DNA of 64,000 bases from Altererythrobacter aquiaggeris (GTDB lineage: Bacteria > Pseudomonadota > Alphaproteobacteria > Sphingomonadales > Sphingomonadaceae). Position numbers and translations under genes: made by a program. The DNA lies in assembly GCF_037154015.1 (NCBI RefSeq), contig NZ_JBANRL010000001.1, positions 744,001 to 808,000 on the forward strand, in the 5' to 3' direction. Shown here piece after piece: positions 1 through 10,500 of this stretch; the first letter of the stretch is position 1; the number at the start of each line of letters is the position of its first letter. The notes beneath the pieces were generated by a model. The model was not told the origin of the DNA. It ran no database searches and was given only the letters and a program-made list of their open reading frames with translations.

Positions 1-39
1 ACAGTAGGATTTCGCTTCAGCGCAATTCTTTCAAATCAA

Positions 40-267
40 TCAGGCGCTGGCAGGCTCATCATCGTCATCGTCGGCGATAATGAAAATTCCGGCGGCAATC
101 GCGGCAACCGCCAGGGCCAGTAGCAGGAGGTTGTTGTTATTACCCCCCATTTCGCTGGCGGCACTTACCGGGGCTGCTGCACGTTGTGCGTCTGCAGCTT
201 GTGCGACTGCCGGCAAAGCTGCAAGGCCAAGTGCAGCGATCGATGCAGTGAATTTAGAAAACATCAT
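40..267 (-). CDS. Small exported or membrane protein with acidic C-terminal tail
   Basis: 75 residues, function not recognised. Residues 1-25 read as a signal peptide ending near AQA. After an Ala-rich stretch and an Asn run (43-46) comes a hydrophobic segment (about 47-65), followed by five Asp residues (66-70) and a short polar end. The layout suggests a mature protein anchored by a single C-terminal membrane helix. The start at 267 is chosen because GGAG lies at 275-278; a second ATG follows at 264. An upstream in-frame extension has no matching ribosome site. It stands alone, 166 bases downstream of the amidohydrolase stop on the same strand. Confidence 0.6.
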   Translation of the reverse strand: MMFSKFTASIAALGLAALPAVAQAADAQRAAAPVSAASEMGGNNNNLLLLALAVAAIAAGIFIIADDDDDEPASA

Positions 268-433
268 AATTCTTCTCCAGTGCCGCCAAGTTGCGAGTTG
301 TCTGTACGCAAACCGGCAAGGTTTTTTCAAAGCATAACTTCTGGTAGCTTCATTGCAGGCAATTAAGTCGCTTTAGTTACGGACAGGTTAAATTGCACAG
401 CCGGTGAGGCCCACAATCCATAACCGTGTCGCC

Positions 434-2122
434 TTAACGGGCATCGAGGTTCAAATGTTCCGATAAATGCGAAAATTCCTTGCGTCCGGCGATCCAGGTT
501 TCAAGCACCCTCGTCTCGCGCAGATCAGCGGGTGACACCATCAGCGGATCGCGGTCCACAAATATAAAATCGGCCCACTCGCCCACCACAAGCCGCCCGA
601 AACGCCCCTCGGCAAAGCCTGCAAAAGCGGCCCCCGCCGTATAGGCTTCCAAGGCCGCTTCGCGCGATACAGCTTCTTGCGGATACCATCCGCCATATGG
701 CTGGCCATCGGCGTCCGTCCGGGTCGCCGCCGCTGCCAGACCTGCGAATGGATCAAGCTGTTCGACAGGTGCGTCAGTGCCAAAGGCCAGCCTTGCACCC
801 GCGTCACTGATGCTCCGCCAGGCATAGGCACCCACCAGCCGCTGCGGATCAAGCCGCGCTTCTGCCATCGTCCTGTCAGAGGTTTGGTGAACCGGCTGCA
901 TCGATGCGATGATGCCAAACTTGCCGAACCTGGCGATGTCAGCCGGATCGACGATCTGCGCGTGTTCGATCCGCCACCGCCGGTCGCCGTTATATGTTTC
1001 CGACATTTCTTCGATAGCATTCAGCAGGTCGGCATTGGCCGCATCACCAATTGCGTGGACTGCCACCTGGAATTTATCGAGCGCGGCGCGGCTCATCATG
1101 TTGCGCAGTTGCACCGGACCCGTAACGGCCAGCCCGCGCTGTCCGGGTGCGTCGGCATAGTCCGCTTTCAATGCCGCGCCGCGTGAACCCAGCGCGCCAT
1201 CGACATACAGTTTTACTCCATTGAGCCGCAGCCGGTCGCCATAGAGCCATGGTGTCGGGCCGGGGCCGCCGATCAGTGTCATTTGATCGGTGCCCGCCGC
1301 ATAGGACATTATCCGCACGCGCAAACCGCCAAGGTCACCCGCACGGCGGAATGCCTGCCAGTCAAATATGTCTGTTCCCATGTCGGACATCGCCGTGACG
1401 CCATTTTTCAGCAACAGTTCCTGCGCTTTGCCCAGCGCTAAGTCATAATCTTCAGGCCGGCGTGCAGGTTGCTTGCTCGCGACCAGCCCCATAGCCTCGT
1501 CAACCAACACTCCGGAGGGCGCCTGCGATCCGGCAAGGCGTTCGATTCGCCCGCCAGCAGGGTCTTTGGTTGCGGCAACGACACCGCCTGCCTGCAAGGC
1601 CAAAGTATTGGCCCAGCCGGCATGTCCATCCACCCGGCGCAGCCATACCGGCCGGTCAGAAACAATGCCGTCAAGTTCTGCGGCTGTCGGGAACCGGCCA
1701 AGGCCCCAGACTTCCTGATTCCAGCCATTGCCGACAATCCAGGGCAGGTTCGGATTGGCTGCCGCATATTCGCCGATCATCGCCTGCGCTTCCGCGAGCG
1801 ATCGGGTCCCCGAAAGATCAAGTGCCATCGCGCCAAACCCGATGCCCATAATATGCGCATGAGCATCGATCATGCCCGGCAGCATTACTTTTCCGCCGCC
1901 ATCCAGCCGGAAATCTACCTTGTCAGGCGCTTTCTCGCGCCCATGCAGAACCTGTTTGATGCGGCCATCATCATCGAGGACCAGACCTGTAAAACGATCG
2001 ATCTCGCCATTTTCGTCAATCGTGATACCCTGGATATTGTCGATATGCGTATCGGCGATAGCGGGCGCGGTTATTGCCGCTGCCGATATGGCCAAGGCTA
2101 CTTTAATACCGAAATGTCTCAA
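434..2122 (-). CDS. Exported amidohydrolase family 3 (YtcJ-like) protein
   Basis: 562 residues. Residues 1-23 form a Sec signal peptide ending in PAIA, so the enzyme should act in the periplasm or be exported. The metal-binding HxH motif of the amidohydrolase superfamily is at His88/His90 (in MIDAHAH) and the late catalytic Asp is at 450 (in FGTDAPVE). Length and order of motifs fit the YtcJ/amidohydrolase-3 group, which hydrolyses amide or ester bonds of mostly unknown natural substrates; the substrate here cannot be read from sequence. Its ATG overlaps the stop of the upstream dehydrogenase by four bases, so the two genes are probably one operon. Confidence 0.85.
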   Translation of the reverse strand: MRHFGIKVALAISAAAITAPAIADTHIDNIQGITIDENGEIDRFTGLVLDDDGRIKQVLHGREKAPDKVDFRLDGGGKVMLPGMIDAHAHIMGIGFGAMALDLSGTRSLAEAQAMIGEYAAANPNLPWIVGNGWNQEVWGLGRFPTAAELDGIVSDRPVWLRRVDGHAGWANTLALQAGGVVAATKDPAGGRIERLAGSQAPSGVLVDEAMGLVASKQPARRPEDYDLALGKAQELLLKNGVTAMSDMGTDIFDWQAFRRAGDLGGLRVRIMSYAAGTDQMTLIGGPGPTPWLYGDRLRLNGVKLYVDGALGSRGAALKADYADAPGQRGLAVTGPVQLRNMMSRAALDKFQVAVHAIGDAANADLLNAIEEMSETYNGDRRWRIEHAQIVDPADIARFGKFGIIASMQPVHQTSDRTMAEARLDPQRLVGAYAWRSISDAGARLAFGTDAPVEQLDPFAGLAAAATRTDADGQPYGGWYPQEAVSREAALEAYTAGAAFAGFAEGRFGRLVVGEWADFIFVDRDPLMVSPADLRETRVLETWIAGRKEFSHLSEHLNLDAR

Positions 2123-3021
2123 ATAGTTTCCCCTTTTGGCAGTCGTTTGATCAGCGCGCTGGTATCTTGCCGTCCACTGCCGGCTCTCTGCAACTCGGCG
2201 TAAAAGCTATCGACCATCTGCGTAACAGGGCTTTCGAGCCCCAGCCTGTCAGCCTCTGCCAGCGCATATTTCAAATCCTTGCGCATCCAGTCGATAGCAA
2301 AGCCGAAATCGAACTTGTCATCAACCATTGTCGGCCAGCGATTTTCCATTTGCCAGCTTTGCGCGGCGCCGCCTGAAATGGCCTCGAAAACCTTGTCGGT
2401 GTCCAGACCAGCCGCTTGCGATAATCGGATCGCTTCGCTCAAGCCGCCCAGAACGCCGGCAATGCACATTTGATTGGCCATCTTCGCCGTCTGGCCGGCG
2501 CCCGCACTGCCAACGTGCACGATGCGCGCGCCGTAAGCCGCCATGACCGGCTGCGCTCTGGCCATGGCTTTGGCGCTTCCGCCGCACATGATAGCCAGCT
2601 TCCCAGCCTCCGCCCCGGCCTGTCCGCCTGACACGGGCGCGTCTATCGCACCGATTCCGCGGCGGTCAGCCTCGAGTTCAACCCTACGCGCCATATCGGC
2701 AGATACGGTCGTGTGATCGATGATCAGCGCGCCTTCGTGCATGGCAGACAAAGCCCCGCGATCAGCCAGCAATACCTGTTCGGCATCCTGATCGTTACCG
2801 ACACAGCTGATAACGATATCGGCGTTTCGGGCCGCCGATGCCGGTGCCGCGGCAATCGACGCGGTCAGCCCATCGCTCGACATTTTCGCCAGCCATTGTT
2901 GGGCACGCTCCGCTGTCCGGTTGTAAGCCGTCACCTGATAGCCGGCGCGAACCAGATGACCGGCCATCGGGGCGCCCATTACGCCAAGCCCCAGGAAGGC
3001 GATCTTGTCAGATTTGGACAT
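2119..3021 (-). CDS. NAD(P)-dependent beta-hydroxyacid dehydrogenase (3-hydroxyisobutyrate dehydrogenase family)
   Basis: 300 residues from the ATG at 3021, chosen because the dinucleotide fold begins immediately after it; the ribosome site is weak. The Rossmann motif GLGVMG is at 11-16, the substrate-binding DAPVSGGQAGAEAG block at about 127-140, and the catalytic Lys at 180 in GAGQTAKMANQ. These are the hallmarks of the 3-hydroxyisobutyrate, tartronate semialdehyde and 6-phosphogluconate dehydrogenase superfamily. The family oxidises or reduces beta-hydroxyacids with NAD(P); the exact substrate is not deducible. A four-base overlap links it to the downstream amidohydrolase, though their pathway relation is unclear. 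Confidence 0.85.
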   Translation of the reverse strand: MSKSDKIAFLGLGVMGAPMAGHLVRAGYQVTAYNRTAERAQQWLAKMSSDGLTASIAAAPASAARNADIVISCVGNDQDAEQVLLADRGALSAMHEGALIIDHTTVSADMARRVELEADRRGIGAIDAPVSGGQAGAEAGKLAIMCGGSAKAMARAQPVMAAYGARIVHVGSAGAGQTAKMANQMCIAGVLGGLSEAIRLSQAAGLDTDKVFEAISGGAAQSWQMENRWPTMVDDKFDFGFAIDWMRKDLKYALAEADRLGLESPVTQMVDSFYAELQRAGSGRQDTSALIKRLPKGETI

Positions 3022-3114
3022 AGATTGCTTGGTTAGGGCCAATTCGGGCCAAAGCAAGCCGCCAGCCGGCAATTTAGTTTCACATCATCCAGCCGTTGCT
3101 TTACCGGCTGACCT

Positions 3115-4359
3115 ATGAATGAAGAAAATACCGGCCTGTCCGCCCAAGAGGCGTTGACCATCGAACATGTCCGGGCCGCGGCCGAGCGGATCAAAGGGGC
3201 GGTCGTCCGCACTCCAACACTGCACAGCCAGACACTGTCCTCGATAACCGGCGCGGAAATCTGGCTCAAGTTCGAAAATTTGCAGTTTACAGCAGCTTAT
3301 AAAGAGCGCGGCGCTCTCAACGCGCTCACCATGATGGACAAGGACAAGCGTGAACGCGGCGTTATTGCCGCATCGGCGGGAAACCACGCCCAAGGGCTAA
3401 GCTATCACGGAACCCGGCTGGGCGTACCCGTCACCATCGTAATGCCGCGCACCACGCCCAGCGTAAAAATTATGCAGACCGAAAGCGTCGGCGGCAAAGT
3501 CGTGCTGGAAGGCGAGACTTTCGACGATGCCTATGCCCATGCCCGCAAACTTGAAAAAGAACTGTCGCTGACCTTTGTGCATCCCTTCGATGATCCCGAC
3601 GTGGCGGCCGGCGCGGGAACCGTCGCGCTCGAGATGCTGGAAGATGTTCCCGGGCTGGACACGCTGGTTATCCCGATTGGCGGCGGGGGGCTGATGTCGG
3701 GCTGCGGCACGGCTGCCAGAGGTATCGACCCGGAAATCGGGCTGGTCGGGGTCGAGGCCAGACTGTTTCCGTCGATGTATTCACGGCTGAACGGTGAAGA
3801 TCTGCCATGCGGCGGCGATACGTTGGCCGAAGGCATCGCGGTGAAGGAGCCGGGCACATTCACTTCCGAAGTGATCGAGCGACTGGTGGATGAAATCGTG
3901 CTGGTGGACGAACCCGCGCTGGAAAAGGCGGTATCACTGCTGCTGCAGATCGAGAAAACCGTAGTCGAAGGCGCCGGTGCGGCCGGGCTGGCGGCGGTTC
4001 TGGCCAATCCGGGGAAATTCACTGGCAAGAAACTGGGCATTGTCCTGTGCGGCGGGAATATCGATGCCCGTCTGCTGGCCAACGTATTGCTGCGCGATCT
4101 GGCCCGTTCCGGGCGACTCGCCCGCTTGCGTATCACGCTTCAGGATCGGCCGGGTGCCTTGTTCAAAGTGATGAAGGAGTTTGATGCGCATGACGTGAAT
4201 ATCGTTGAAATTTATCATCAACGAATTTTTACGACTCTGCCCGCGAAAGGTTTGATCACCGATATAGAATGTGAAGCGCGCGATGCAGATCAGCTAAATC
4301 AACTGGTCAAGGCATTGAGAGAAAACAATTATAAGGTAAGTCTGGTCGAATTGAACTAG
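3115..4359 (+). CDS. ilvA: Threonine ammonia-lyase (threonine dehydratase) with C-terminal ACT domain
   Basis: 414 residues. PLP-dependent fold type II enzyme converting threonine to 2-oxobutanoate, the entry to isoleucine synthesis, or acting in threonine catabolism. The PLP lysine is Lys63 in AAYKERGA; the SAGNHAQG substrate loop is at 87-94, a GGGGLMSG phosphate-binding loop lies near 190, and residues from about 340 form a single ACT-like regulatory domain. The single ACT domain and length of about 410 match the shorter threonine dehydratase subgroup and not the 500-residue E. coli IlvA with two regulatory modules. It is divergent from the dehydrogenase gene across 93 bases. Confidence 0.9.
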   Translation: MNEENTGLSAQEALTIEHVRAAAERIKGAVVRTPTLHSQTLSSITGAEIWLKFENLQFTAAYKERGALNALTMMDKDKRERGVIAASAGNHAQGLSYHGTRLGVPVTIVMPRTTPSVKIMQTESVGGKVVLEGETFDDAYAHARKLEKELSLTFVHPFDDPDVAAGAGTVALEMLEDVPGLDTLVIPIGGGGLMSGCGTAARGIDPEIGLVGVEARLFPSMYSRLNGEDLPCGGDTLAEGIAVKEPGTFTSEVIERLVDEIVLVDEPALEKAVSLLLQIEKTVVEGAGAAGLAAVLANPGKFTGKKLGIVLCGGNIDARLLANVLLRDLARSGRLARLRITLQDRPGALFKVMKEFDAHDVNIVEIYHQRIFTTLPAKGLITDIECEARDADQLNQLVKALRENNYKVSLVELN

Positions 4360-4524
4360 TTACTGCCGGCCACCGGACGCCGGTTCAACTGTGCAAAGTA
4401 AGGCCTGCTTAAGCATGTATTGTGGTTAAAGGCCTTTCACCAACCCGCTCGGCAATGCATAATCGCTTGATAACAGCCTGGTCGGCATGAATTTGCTGCC
4501 CCGAACAAGGATTTTGCCCCAGCC

Positions 4525-5379
4525 GTGACGGCCCCAGTACGCTTTCCTAGGTTTTTTGTGACGAGTCCGGCGCCTTGTCCGTATCTCCCTGAACGGGAGG
4601 AACGGAAAGTCTTCACCGAACTGAAGGGCCCGCACGCCGATGCGCTCAATGATGCATTGGGCCGGATCGGCTTCCGGCGTAGCCAGACCGTCGCGTATCG
4701 CCCCAGCTGTATTGGCTGTCAGGCCTGTATTTCCGTGCGCGTGGCTGCGAAGGAATTCATGCCTTCTGCCACCCAGCGCAAGAATATGCGCCGGAACATG
4801 GATCTTATCACAACCGAATGCCGCCCCTGGGCAACCGATGAACAATTCGAACTGCTGCAGAAATATCTTGGCGTGCGCCATCCCGGCGGCGGCATGACGT
4901 CGATGGATGAAATTGATTTTGCGGATATGGTGGAACATACGCCGGTATCCAGTTATGTGATCGAATATAGAGAACCTTCTGATGGGGAAGTGCCTGGCCG
5001 GCTTGTCGGTGCGTGCCTGACTGATCGGCAGGGTGACGGGTTGTCGATGATCTACAGTTTCTATGACCCGGAACATTCGGAACGATCGGGTTTAGGCAAT
5101 TACATTATTCTGGACCATCTCCGCCGTTCGGCAGAACAGGACCTGTCCTATGTCTATCTGGGATATTGGGTCGAAGGCTCTGCCCGGATGCAATACAAGG
5201 TCCGTTATCGCCCGCTTGAAAAGCTCGGCCCTGACGGCTGGCAGCGTATGTCGGCAGACGAGCAGGGCGCACTTATCGCCCGCGCCACTGCGCCGCGTAC
5301 CAGATCGGTCACGCAGCCTGACGGTAGCGCCAAGGACGGGGTGCCCGGCGGGCAGCAGCAATACAGGCTTGCCGACTAA
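4525..5379 (+). CDS. bpt: Aminoacyl-tRNA-protein transferase (Bpt, N-end rule leucyltransferase)
   Basis: 284 residues from a GTG start. The N-terminus carries the conserved Cys18 in APCPYL and the Cys cluster C62-x2-C65-x2-C68 of the arginyl/leucyl-tRNA-protein transferase family, followed by the C-terminal acyltransferase domain with [14 protein letters not shown]. Bacterial short forms (Bpt) transfer leucine from Leu-tRNA to proteins with N-terminal Asp or Glu, marking them for ClpAP degradation. No clear ribosome site precedes the GTG, but the [16 protein letters not shown]-terminus is typical of the family, so the start is likely right. The last bases overlap the proposed start of tamA. 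Confidence 0.88.
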   Translation: MTAPVRFPRFFVTSPAPCPYLPEREERKVFTELKGPHADALNDALGRIGFRRSQTVAYRPSCIGCQACISVRVAAKEFMPSATQRKNMRRNMDLITTECRPWATDEQFELLQKYLGVRHPGGGMTSMDEIDFADMVEHTPVSSYVIEYREPSDGEVPGRLVGACLTDRQGDGLSMIYSFYDPEHSERSGLGNYIILDHLRRSAEQDLSYVYLGYWVEGSARMQYKVRYRPLEKLGPDGWQRMSADEQGALIARATAPRTRSVTQPDGSAKDGVPGGQQQYRLAD

Positions 5380-7531
5380 GCTTTCGTTCAAAGCATCGTT
5401 GCGCTTCACCGCCGCGATGGCGGCGGCCGCAATATTGTGGCCGGAAAAATCGTTTGCACAGGATATCGATGCGCCCGCTAGTCTGGAAGATCTGATTCCG
5501 GACAGCGCTGTCGAAAACCCGGAGGACTGGGCAAATGACGGGGTCGGCCAACCTGCACCAGGCGAAGCGGAAAGCGAGATTCCGGACGAACTGGAAGCGG
5601 AATCGCCGCTGGCAGAACTGCCCGACATTGCTTTGCCATGGCCGGACGAGATAGATCTGCCGCAGCTGGCTCCGCTGGAGCCGGACGAGCAGGTTGAATA
5701 TGCAGCGATAGAAAGTGAGCTGCTGGCACCTTTGCCCGGGGCCGATCTGGCGCGCATTTCCAGCGAGCTTGTGCTGGCATTTCCCGGCACCACCGAGGCA
5801 TTCCCGATCAGGGATGAATTTGTCGGACGGTTCAATTCTCTGTCCGCCATCGAAGAACTTTCGAGCGGCGATGCCAATCTGGCGCTGCTCGGGGCAAGGG
5901 CGCGCAGCGATCAGGCGTTGCTGCAGCGTTTGCTGCAGATATACGGCTATTACGACAGTCAGGTCATCCGCACGATTGGCGGAGCCGCGCCCGGCGAAAA
6001 TCAGACCGCCGGAAGAGCGGAGGTTCGGTTCGATATATTGCCCGGAGCGCGTTACCGGTTCGGCGCGGTCGATCTGGGCAATCTCGACCTTGCACCTGAC
6101 TATGCCGCCTTGCGGCAGGCGTTCGAAATCCGGCCGGGCGATCCCTTGTCCAGTGATGCAATCGTCACCGAACGGTATGATCTGGATCTCGCGCTGGGGG
6201 AGACCGGCTACGCATTTGCGACAATCGAAGAACCTGAACTTTTGATCGACCACGCCCGGTTGGAGGGGGATCTGACCCTGAAGGTCGCGCCCGGCGGAAA
6301 ATATCTGTTCGGTGAAGTCATTTCCAGCGATCCCGAATTCCTGTCAGGCCAGCATCTGGGCACAATCGCGCGGTTTGAACGGGGCGATGTCTTCAAGCGT
6401 AGTCTGTCGCTCGATCTGCGCCGGGCGATAACCGCGACGGGCCTGGTGTCCGGGGTTACACTCACCCCGCGCGAAGTCACGCCGCCAACCGGCGACCAGC
6501 CCGGCGTGGTGTCACTCGATGCCGAAATTACCCGCGCCCCGGTGCGCACGATTGCCGGCGCAATCGGTTACGGTTCGGAAGAAGGGTTCCGGCTGGAAGC
6601 GAGCTGGGAACACCGGAACTTCTTCCCCCCCGAAGGCGCGCTGAAGTTTCGCGGGATTGCGGGGACGAGGGAACAGCTCGCCGGGATTACCTTCCGCCGC
6701 AACAACCTCGGCGGCCGCGACCGGATTTTGAATGCAGACCTTTACGCCTCGACAATCGACAGCGATGCTTTCGACGCCCGAACGGCCGCAGCCGTTGTAA
6801 GTTACGGGCGGGCTTCCACGCTGTTGTTTCAAAAACCGCTGAGCTGGAGCATCGGGGCAGAAGCTGTCGCGTCGAGCGAACGGCCGCAAGACATTGGCGG
6901 TGTGCGGCAGGACCGCAGCACCTATTTCGTTTTCGCTTTGCCCTTTTCGGCCCTGATCGACACATCGGATGAACTGCTTGACCCGTCATCCGGCTTCAGG
7001 TTGGGCGGAAGGGTCTCGCCCGAAATTTCGCGCACCGGCGGGACCGAAAGTTTTTATCTCCGCAGTCAGATCGATGGCACTTACTATCAAAGTATCGGCC
7101 GCTCCAAAACCCTGGCAGCCCGCTTCCGGCTGGCTGCAATACCCGGCACGGATATCAACAACATCGCCCCTTCAAGGCGGCTATATGCGGGCGGCGGCGG
7201 TTCTGTTCGCGGTTACGGATACCAGGCCATCGGGCCGCGGGACACAATCGGTGAACCGGCTGGCGGGCGCAGCCTGTTTGAACTTTCTGCCGAAGCGCGC
7301 ATTCGCACGGGCTTGTTTGATGGTGCCGTATCGATCGTGCCGTTTATCGATGCCGGCTCGGTTGGCCGGCGCAGCTTCCCCGATCTGGACGTGGTGAAAG
7401 TCGGGGTGGGGGTCGGGATGCGGTACCACACCGGGTTCGGGCCGATCCGCATCGATGTCGGCGTGCCGCTCAATCCCGAGCCGGGCGATAGTCCGGTGGC
7501 GGTGTATGTCGGGCTGGGTCAGGCTTTCTGA
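5369..7531 (+). CDS. tamA: TamA-like outer-membrane Omp85 family protein
   Basis: About 720 residues. The proposed TTG start at 5369 lies inside the end of bpt, follows an AGG, and gives a clean signal peptide of about 30 residues ending KSFA; an ATG at 5417 is the alternative but leaves a very short signal. An acidic, Pro-rich stretch (roughly 35-110) precedes POTRA-like domains (about 120-370) and a C-terminal Omp85 beta-barrel (bacterial surface antigen domain) with the [17 protein letters not shown] segment typical of the barrel core. It ends in aromatic Phe as outer-membrane barrels do. tamB starts one base inside its stop, so TamA and TamB should be co-translated and form the translocation and assembly module. 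Confidence 0.85.
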   Translation: MPTKLSFKASLRFTAAMAAAAILWPEKSFAQDIDAPASLEDLIPDSAVENPEDWANDGVGQPAPGEAESEIPDELEAESPLAELPDIALPWPDEIDLPQLAPLEPDEQVEYAAIESELLAPLPGADLARISSELVLAFPGTTEAFPIRDEFVGRFNSLSAIEELSSGDANLALLGARARSDQALLQRLLQIYGYYDSQVIRTIGGAAPGENQTAGRAEVRFDILPGARYRFGAVDLGNLDLAPDYAALRQAFEIRPGDPLSSDAIVTERYDLDLALGETGYAFATIEEPELLIDHARLEGDLTLKVAPGGKYLFGEVISSDPEFLSGQHLGTIARFERGDVFKRSLSLDLRRAITATGLVSGVTLTPREVTPPTGDQPGVVSLDAEITRAPVRTIAGAIGYGSEEGFRLEASWEHRNFFPPEGALKFRGIAGTREQLAGITFRRNNLGGRDRILNADLYASTIDSDAFDARTAAAVVSYGRASTLLFQKPLSWSIGAEAVASSERPQDIGGVRQDRSTYFVFALPFSALIDTSDELLDPSSGFRLGGRVSPEISRTGGTESFYLRSQIDGTYYQSIGRSKTLAARFRLAAIPGTDINNIAPSRRLYAGGGGSVRGYGYQAIGPRDTIGEPAGGRSLFELSAEARIRTGLFDGAVSIVPFIDAGSVGRRSFPDLDVVKVGVGVGMRYHTGFGPIRIDVGVPLNPEPGDSPVAVYVGLGQAF

Positions 7532-10500
7532 TGGCCGACTTGCCGCCAGTAGACCCGAAGGAGCAGAGCGAACCGGCAAAGGTTGTTGGCGGAAGAAAAT
7601 GGCGGGCCGGCAAGTGGGTCCTACGCGTGTTGACCGGATTGGTTTTGCTGGCCGGTATCGCGTTTGCAATATTGAACAGCCCGATCGGTCAACGCTTCGT
7701 CACCGACCAGATTGCCAAGGCGGCGCCCGCTTCGGGCCTGCGTATTGCAATCGGCAGGATCGACGGGGATTTGTACGGCGCCGCGACGCTGCATGATGTC
7801 ACTTTGTCCGATCCGAAGGGACCGTTCCTGACAATCCCGAGGGTGGAACTGGACTGGCGGCCATTCAACTGGTTCACCAGCGGGCTCGATGTGCGAAAAC
7901 TTGTTACTCATCGCGGAACCTTGTTGCGGCTTCCCGAACTCGAGCCGGGCGATCCCGACGCCCCTGTTCTGCCGGATTTCGACATTCGGATCGACAAGCT
8001 GGAAGTCCGTAATCTGAAACTGGCTGCCGGTGTGGCCGGCAAACAGGCCCAGCTGCTTAACCTGTCGGGCAAAACCGACATTCGTGACGGGCGGGTTTAT
8101 GCCAGGGCCAATGCCCGGCTGGGCGATCAGGACCGCCTTTTTGCCCTGATCGATGCTGAACCGGATGCCGACAAGTTTGACCTGAAACTTGATTACCGGG
8201 CCCCGGCTGGCGGTGCGCTGGCGACAATGATCGGCACACCGGATGGATATCGCGCGCGGGTTTTCGGGGATGGCAGCTGGACCAGTTGGGACGGCGGCAT
8301 TTTCGTGACCCGTAGCAAGCAACGCTTTGCTTCGCTCGCGCTTGCCAATCGCAGCGGGTTATATTCGGTTGTCGGACAGGCCTATCCTGGAAAAACGCTG
8401 TCAGGCGTGGCCGGTAAATTGGCGGGCGAAACAATCTCCGTCGCGGCCAACGGCACATTTGCACAAAGTGTCCTTGACGGAAATCTGGAGATGGTCAGCG
8501 CGGCGATGCGGCTGAAAGGTGCCGGCACCGCAGACCTTGCCAACAACGCATTCGGCGATTTCACATTCAAGGCTGTGTTGACCGATCCTGCAGCGTTCGG
8601 GCCGGCCCTGACGCTCGGTAATACCAGTCTTTCCGGGACTCTGGATGGAAAGTTTCGCAATCTGAAAGTTGTTCACCAATTGGCAATCGGGAATCTCGTG
8701 GCCGGAAACTGGCGGATTTCGGACATTACCCAGCAGGGGACCGCAACATTTGACGGGCTCCGCTGGGCCATTCCGCTCAATACCGGGATTGCGAAACTGG
8801 TGACGGGCAACGGGATTGCCGATCCGCTGCTTGCAAACGGTACATTGGGTGGCAGAATTGTTTATACTGGCGGACGGCTGTTGTCGGATAATCTTGCAGT
8901 CCGGTTCCCTACGGCAAACGCGACGCTGGCATTAAACGGAGATATCGGACGGGGCGCATATGCTTTGGCCGGCCCGCTTACAGTCAAGGGATTGCGGCTT
9001 GATGATTTGGGTACGGTCAACGCAGCCGCGAAAATACGCTTCAGCGTAGCCACCGGCGTCCCGTGGACATTGCGGGCCAATTTCAGTGGTCGGATGCCGA
9101 CGGTAACCAATGCGACACTGGCAAATCTTGCGGGCAATAATATAACCTTCCGCGGCGGGACTACGCTGGGCGGCGGGCGAAGCCTGGCGTTCAACGACCT
9201 GCGGGTTGATGCCAGCAAGCTTTCGCTGAACGTCGATGGCCACATTGCCAAAGGTTCGACCACCGTGGCAGGTAACGGCAAGCATATCGATTATGGCCGC
9301 TTTACGGTCGAAGGCGAATTGGCCCGCGACGGACCCCGCGCCGTGTTGGTGTTTGCCAGCCCGTTGCCCGCAGCAGGGCTGGTGGATGTGCGGGTGGCGC
9401 TTTCGCCCATTGAAAACGGTTTCGCGGTCGAAACAAGCGGCAACTCCCTGCTCGGTACATTTGATGGCAATTTGAAGCTGTTCGCGCCGGCAAATGGTCC
9501 GACAAGGGTGTCGATCGCGCGGTTGAGTGTGTGGAAGACCGACGTTACCGGCGATGTGACCCTGCGTGATGCCGGTGCCAGCGGGACCCTTGCTCTGGCC
9601 GGCGGCGGTCTGGACGGAACAATCGATTTCTCGCCGCAGTCGGGCGGTCAGGCTTTCGACGTCAGTTTATTGGCCAGCCGCGCCAGTTTTGGCGGCAATA
9701 CGCCGCTATCGATTGCCAGCGGACGCATCCAGGCCCGGGGATTACTGGTCGGTGGCAACAGCACGATTGACGGCGAAGCGTTTGCACAGGGCGTCAGTTA
9801 CGGAAAAATCTTCATCGGCAGGCTGGCAGCACGCACGAAATTGCAAAACGGGCGCGGCGACTTTACTGCCTCATTGGCGGGGCGCAGGGGCAGTCGCTTC
9901 AATCTGCAATTGCAAGGCAATGTCGCCCCGGAGCGGGTTGCCGTGGCAGCCAGAGGCGATTTCGCCGGTCGGCCTGTAGTGATGCCGCGCAGGGCCGTGC
10001 TGGTGCGGCAGGATGACGGCGGATGGTTGCTGCGCCAGACACAGATTTCCTATGGTGACGGTATCGCGATTGCCGAAGGACGATTTGGCGGCACCCGGGC
10101 TGGCGAACTAAATCTGAAATTGGCGGATATGCCATTGTCACTGGCAGATATCCTGGTCGCAGATGCGGGGCTGGGCGGTACGGTGTCCGGACTTGTCGAT
10201 TTCCGCACGAACGCCAGCGGTATCCCGGTTGGCGAGGCGCGGGTCCAGATCGCCAACCTGACCCGTTCGGGACTGGTGTTATCGTCCCGTCCGGTTGATG
10301 TGTCACTTGTATCGCGGCTTGCGCCAGATCGCCTGGCAGCCCGCGCGGTCATCAATGAGGGCGGCAAACGGCTCGGGCGTTTCCAAGCAACCATTACCGG
10401 ACTTGCGCCTGGCGGCGCCTTGATCGACCGGCTTGATGCCGGAAACCTGTTTGCCCAGTTGCGTTATGCCGGGCCGGCCGACGCGCTTTGGCGGCTGGCG

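Noticed and set aside
4360-4524. A gene in the gap between ilvA and bpt
   Set aside because: The gap is 165 bases; frames crossing it run mostly antisense to bpt and have no start signal. A weak ACCGG-ACG-CCGGT repeat is too short to call a terminator.
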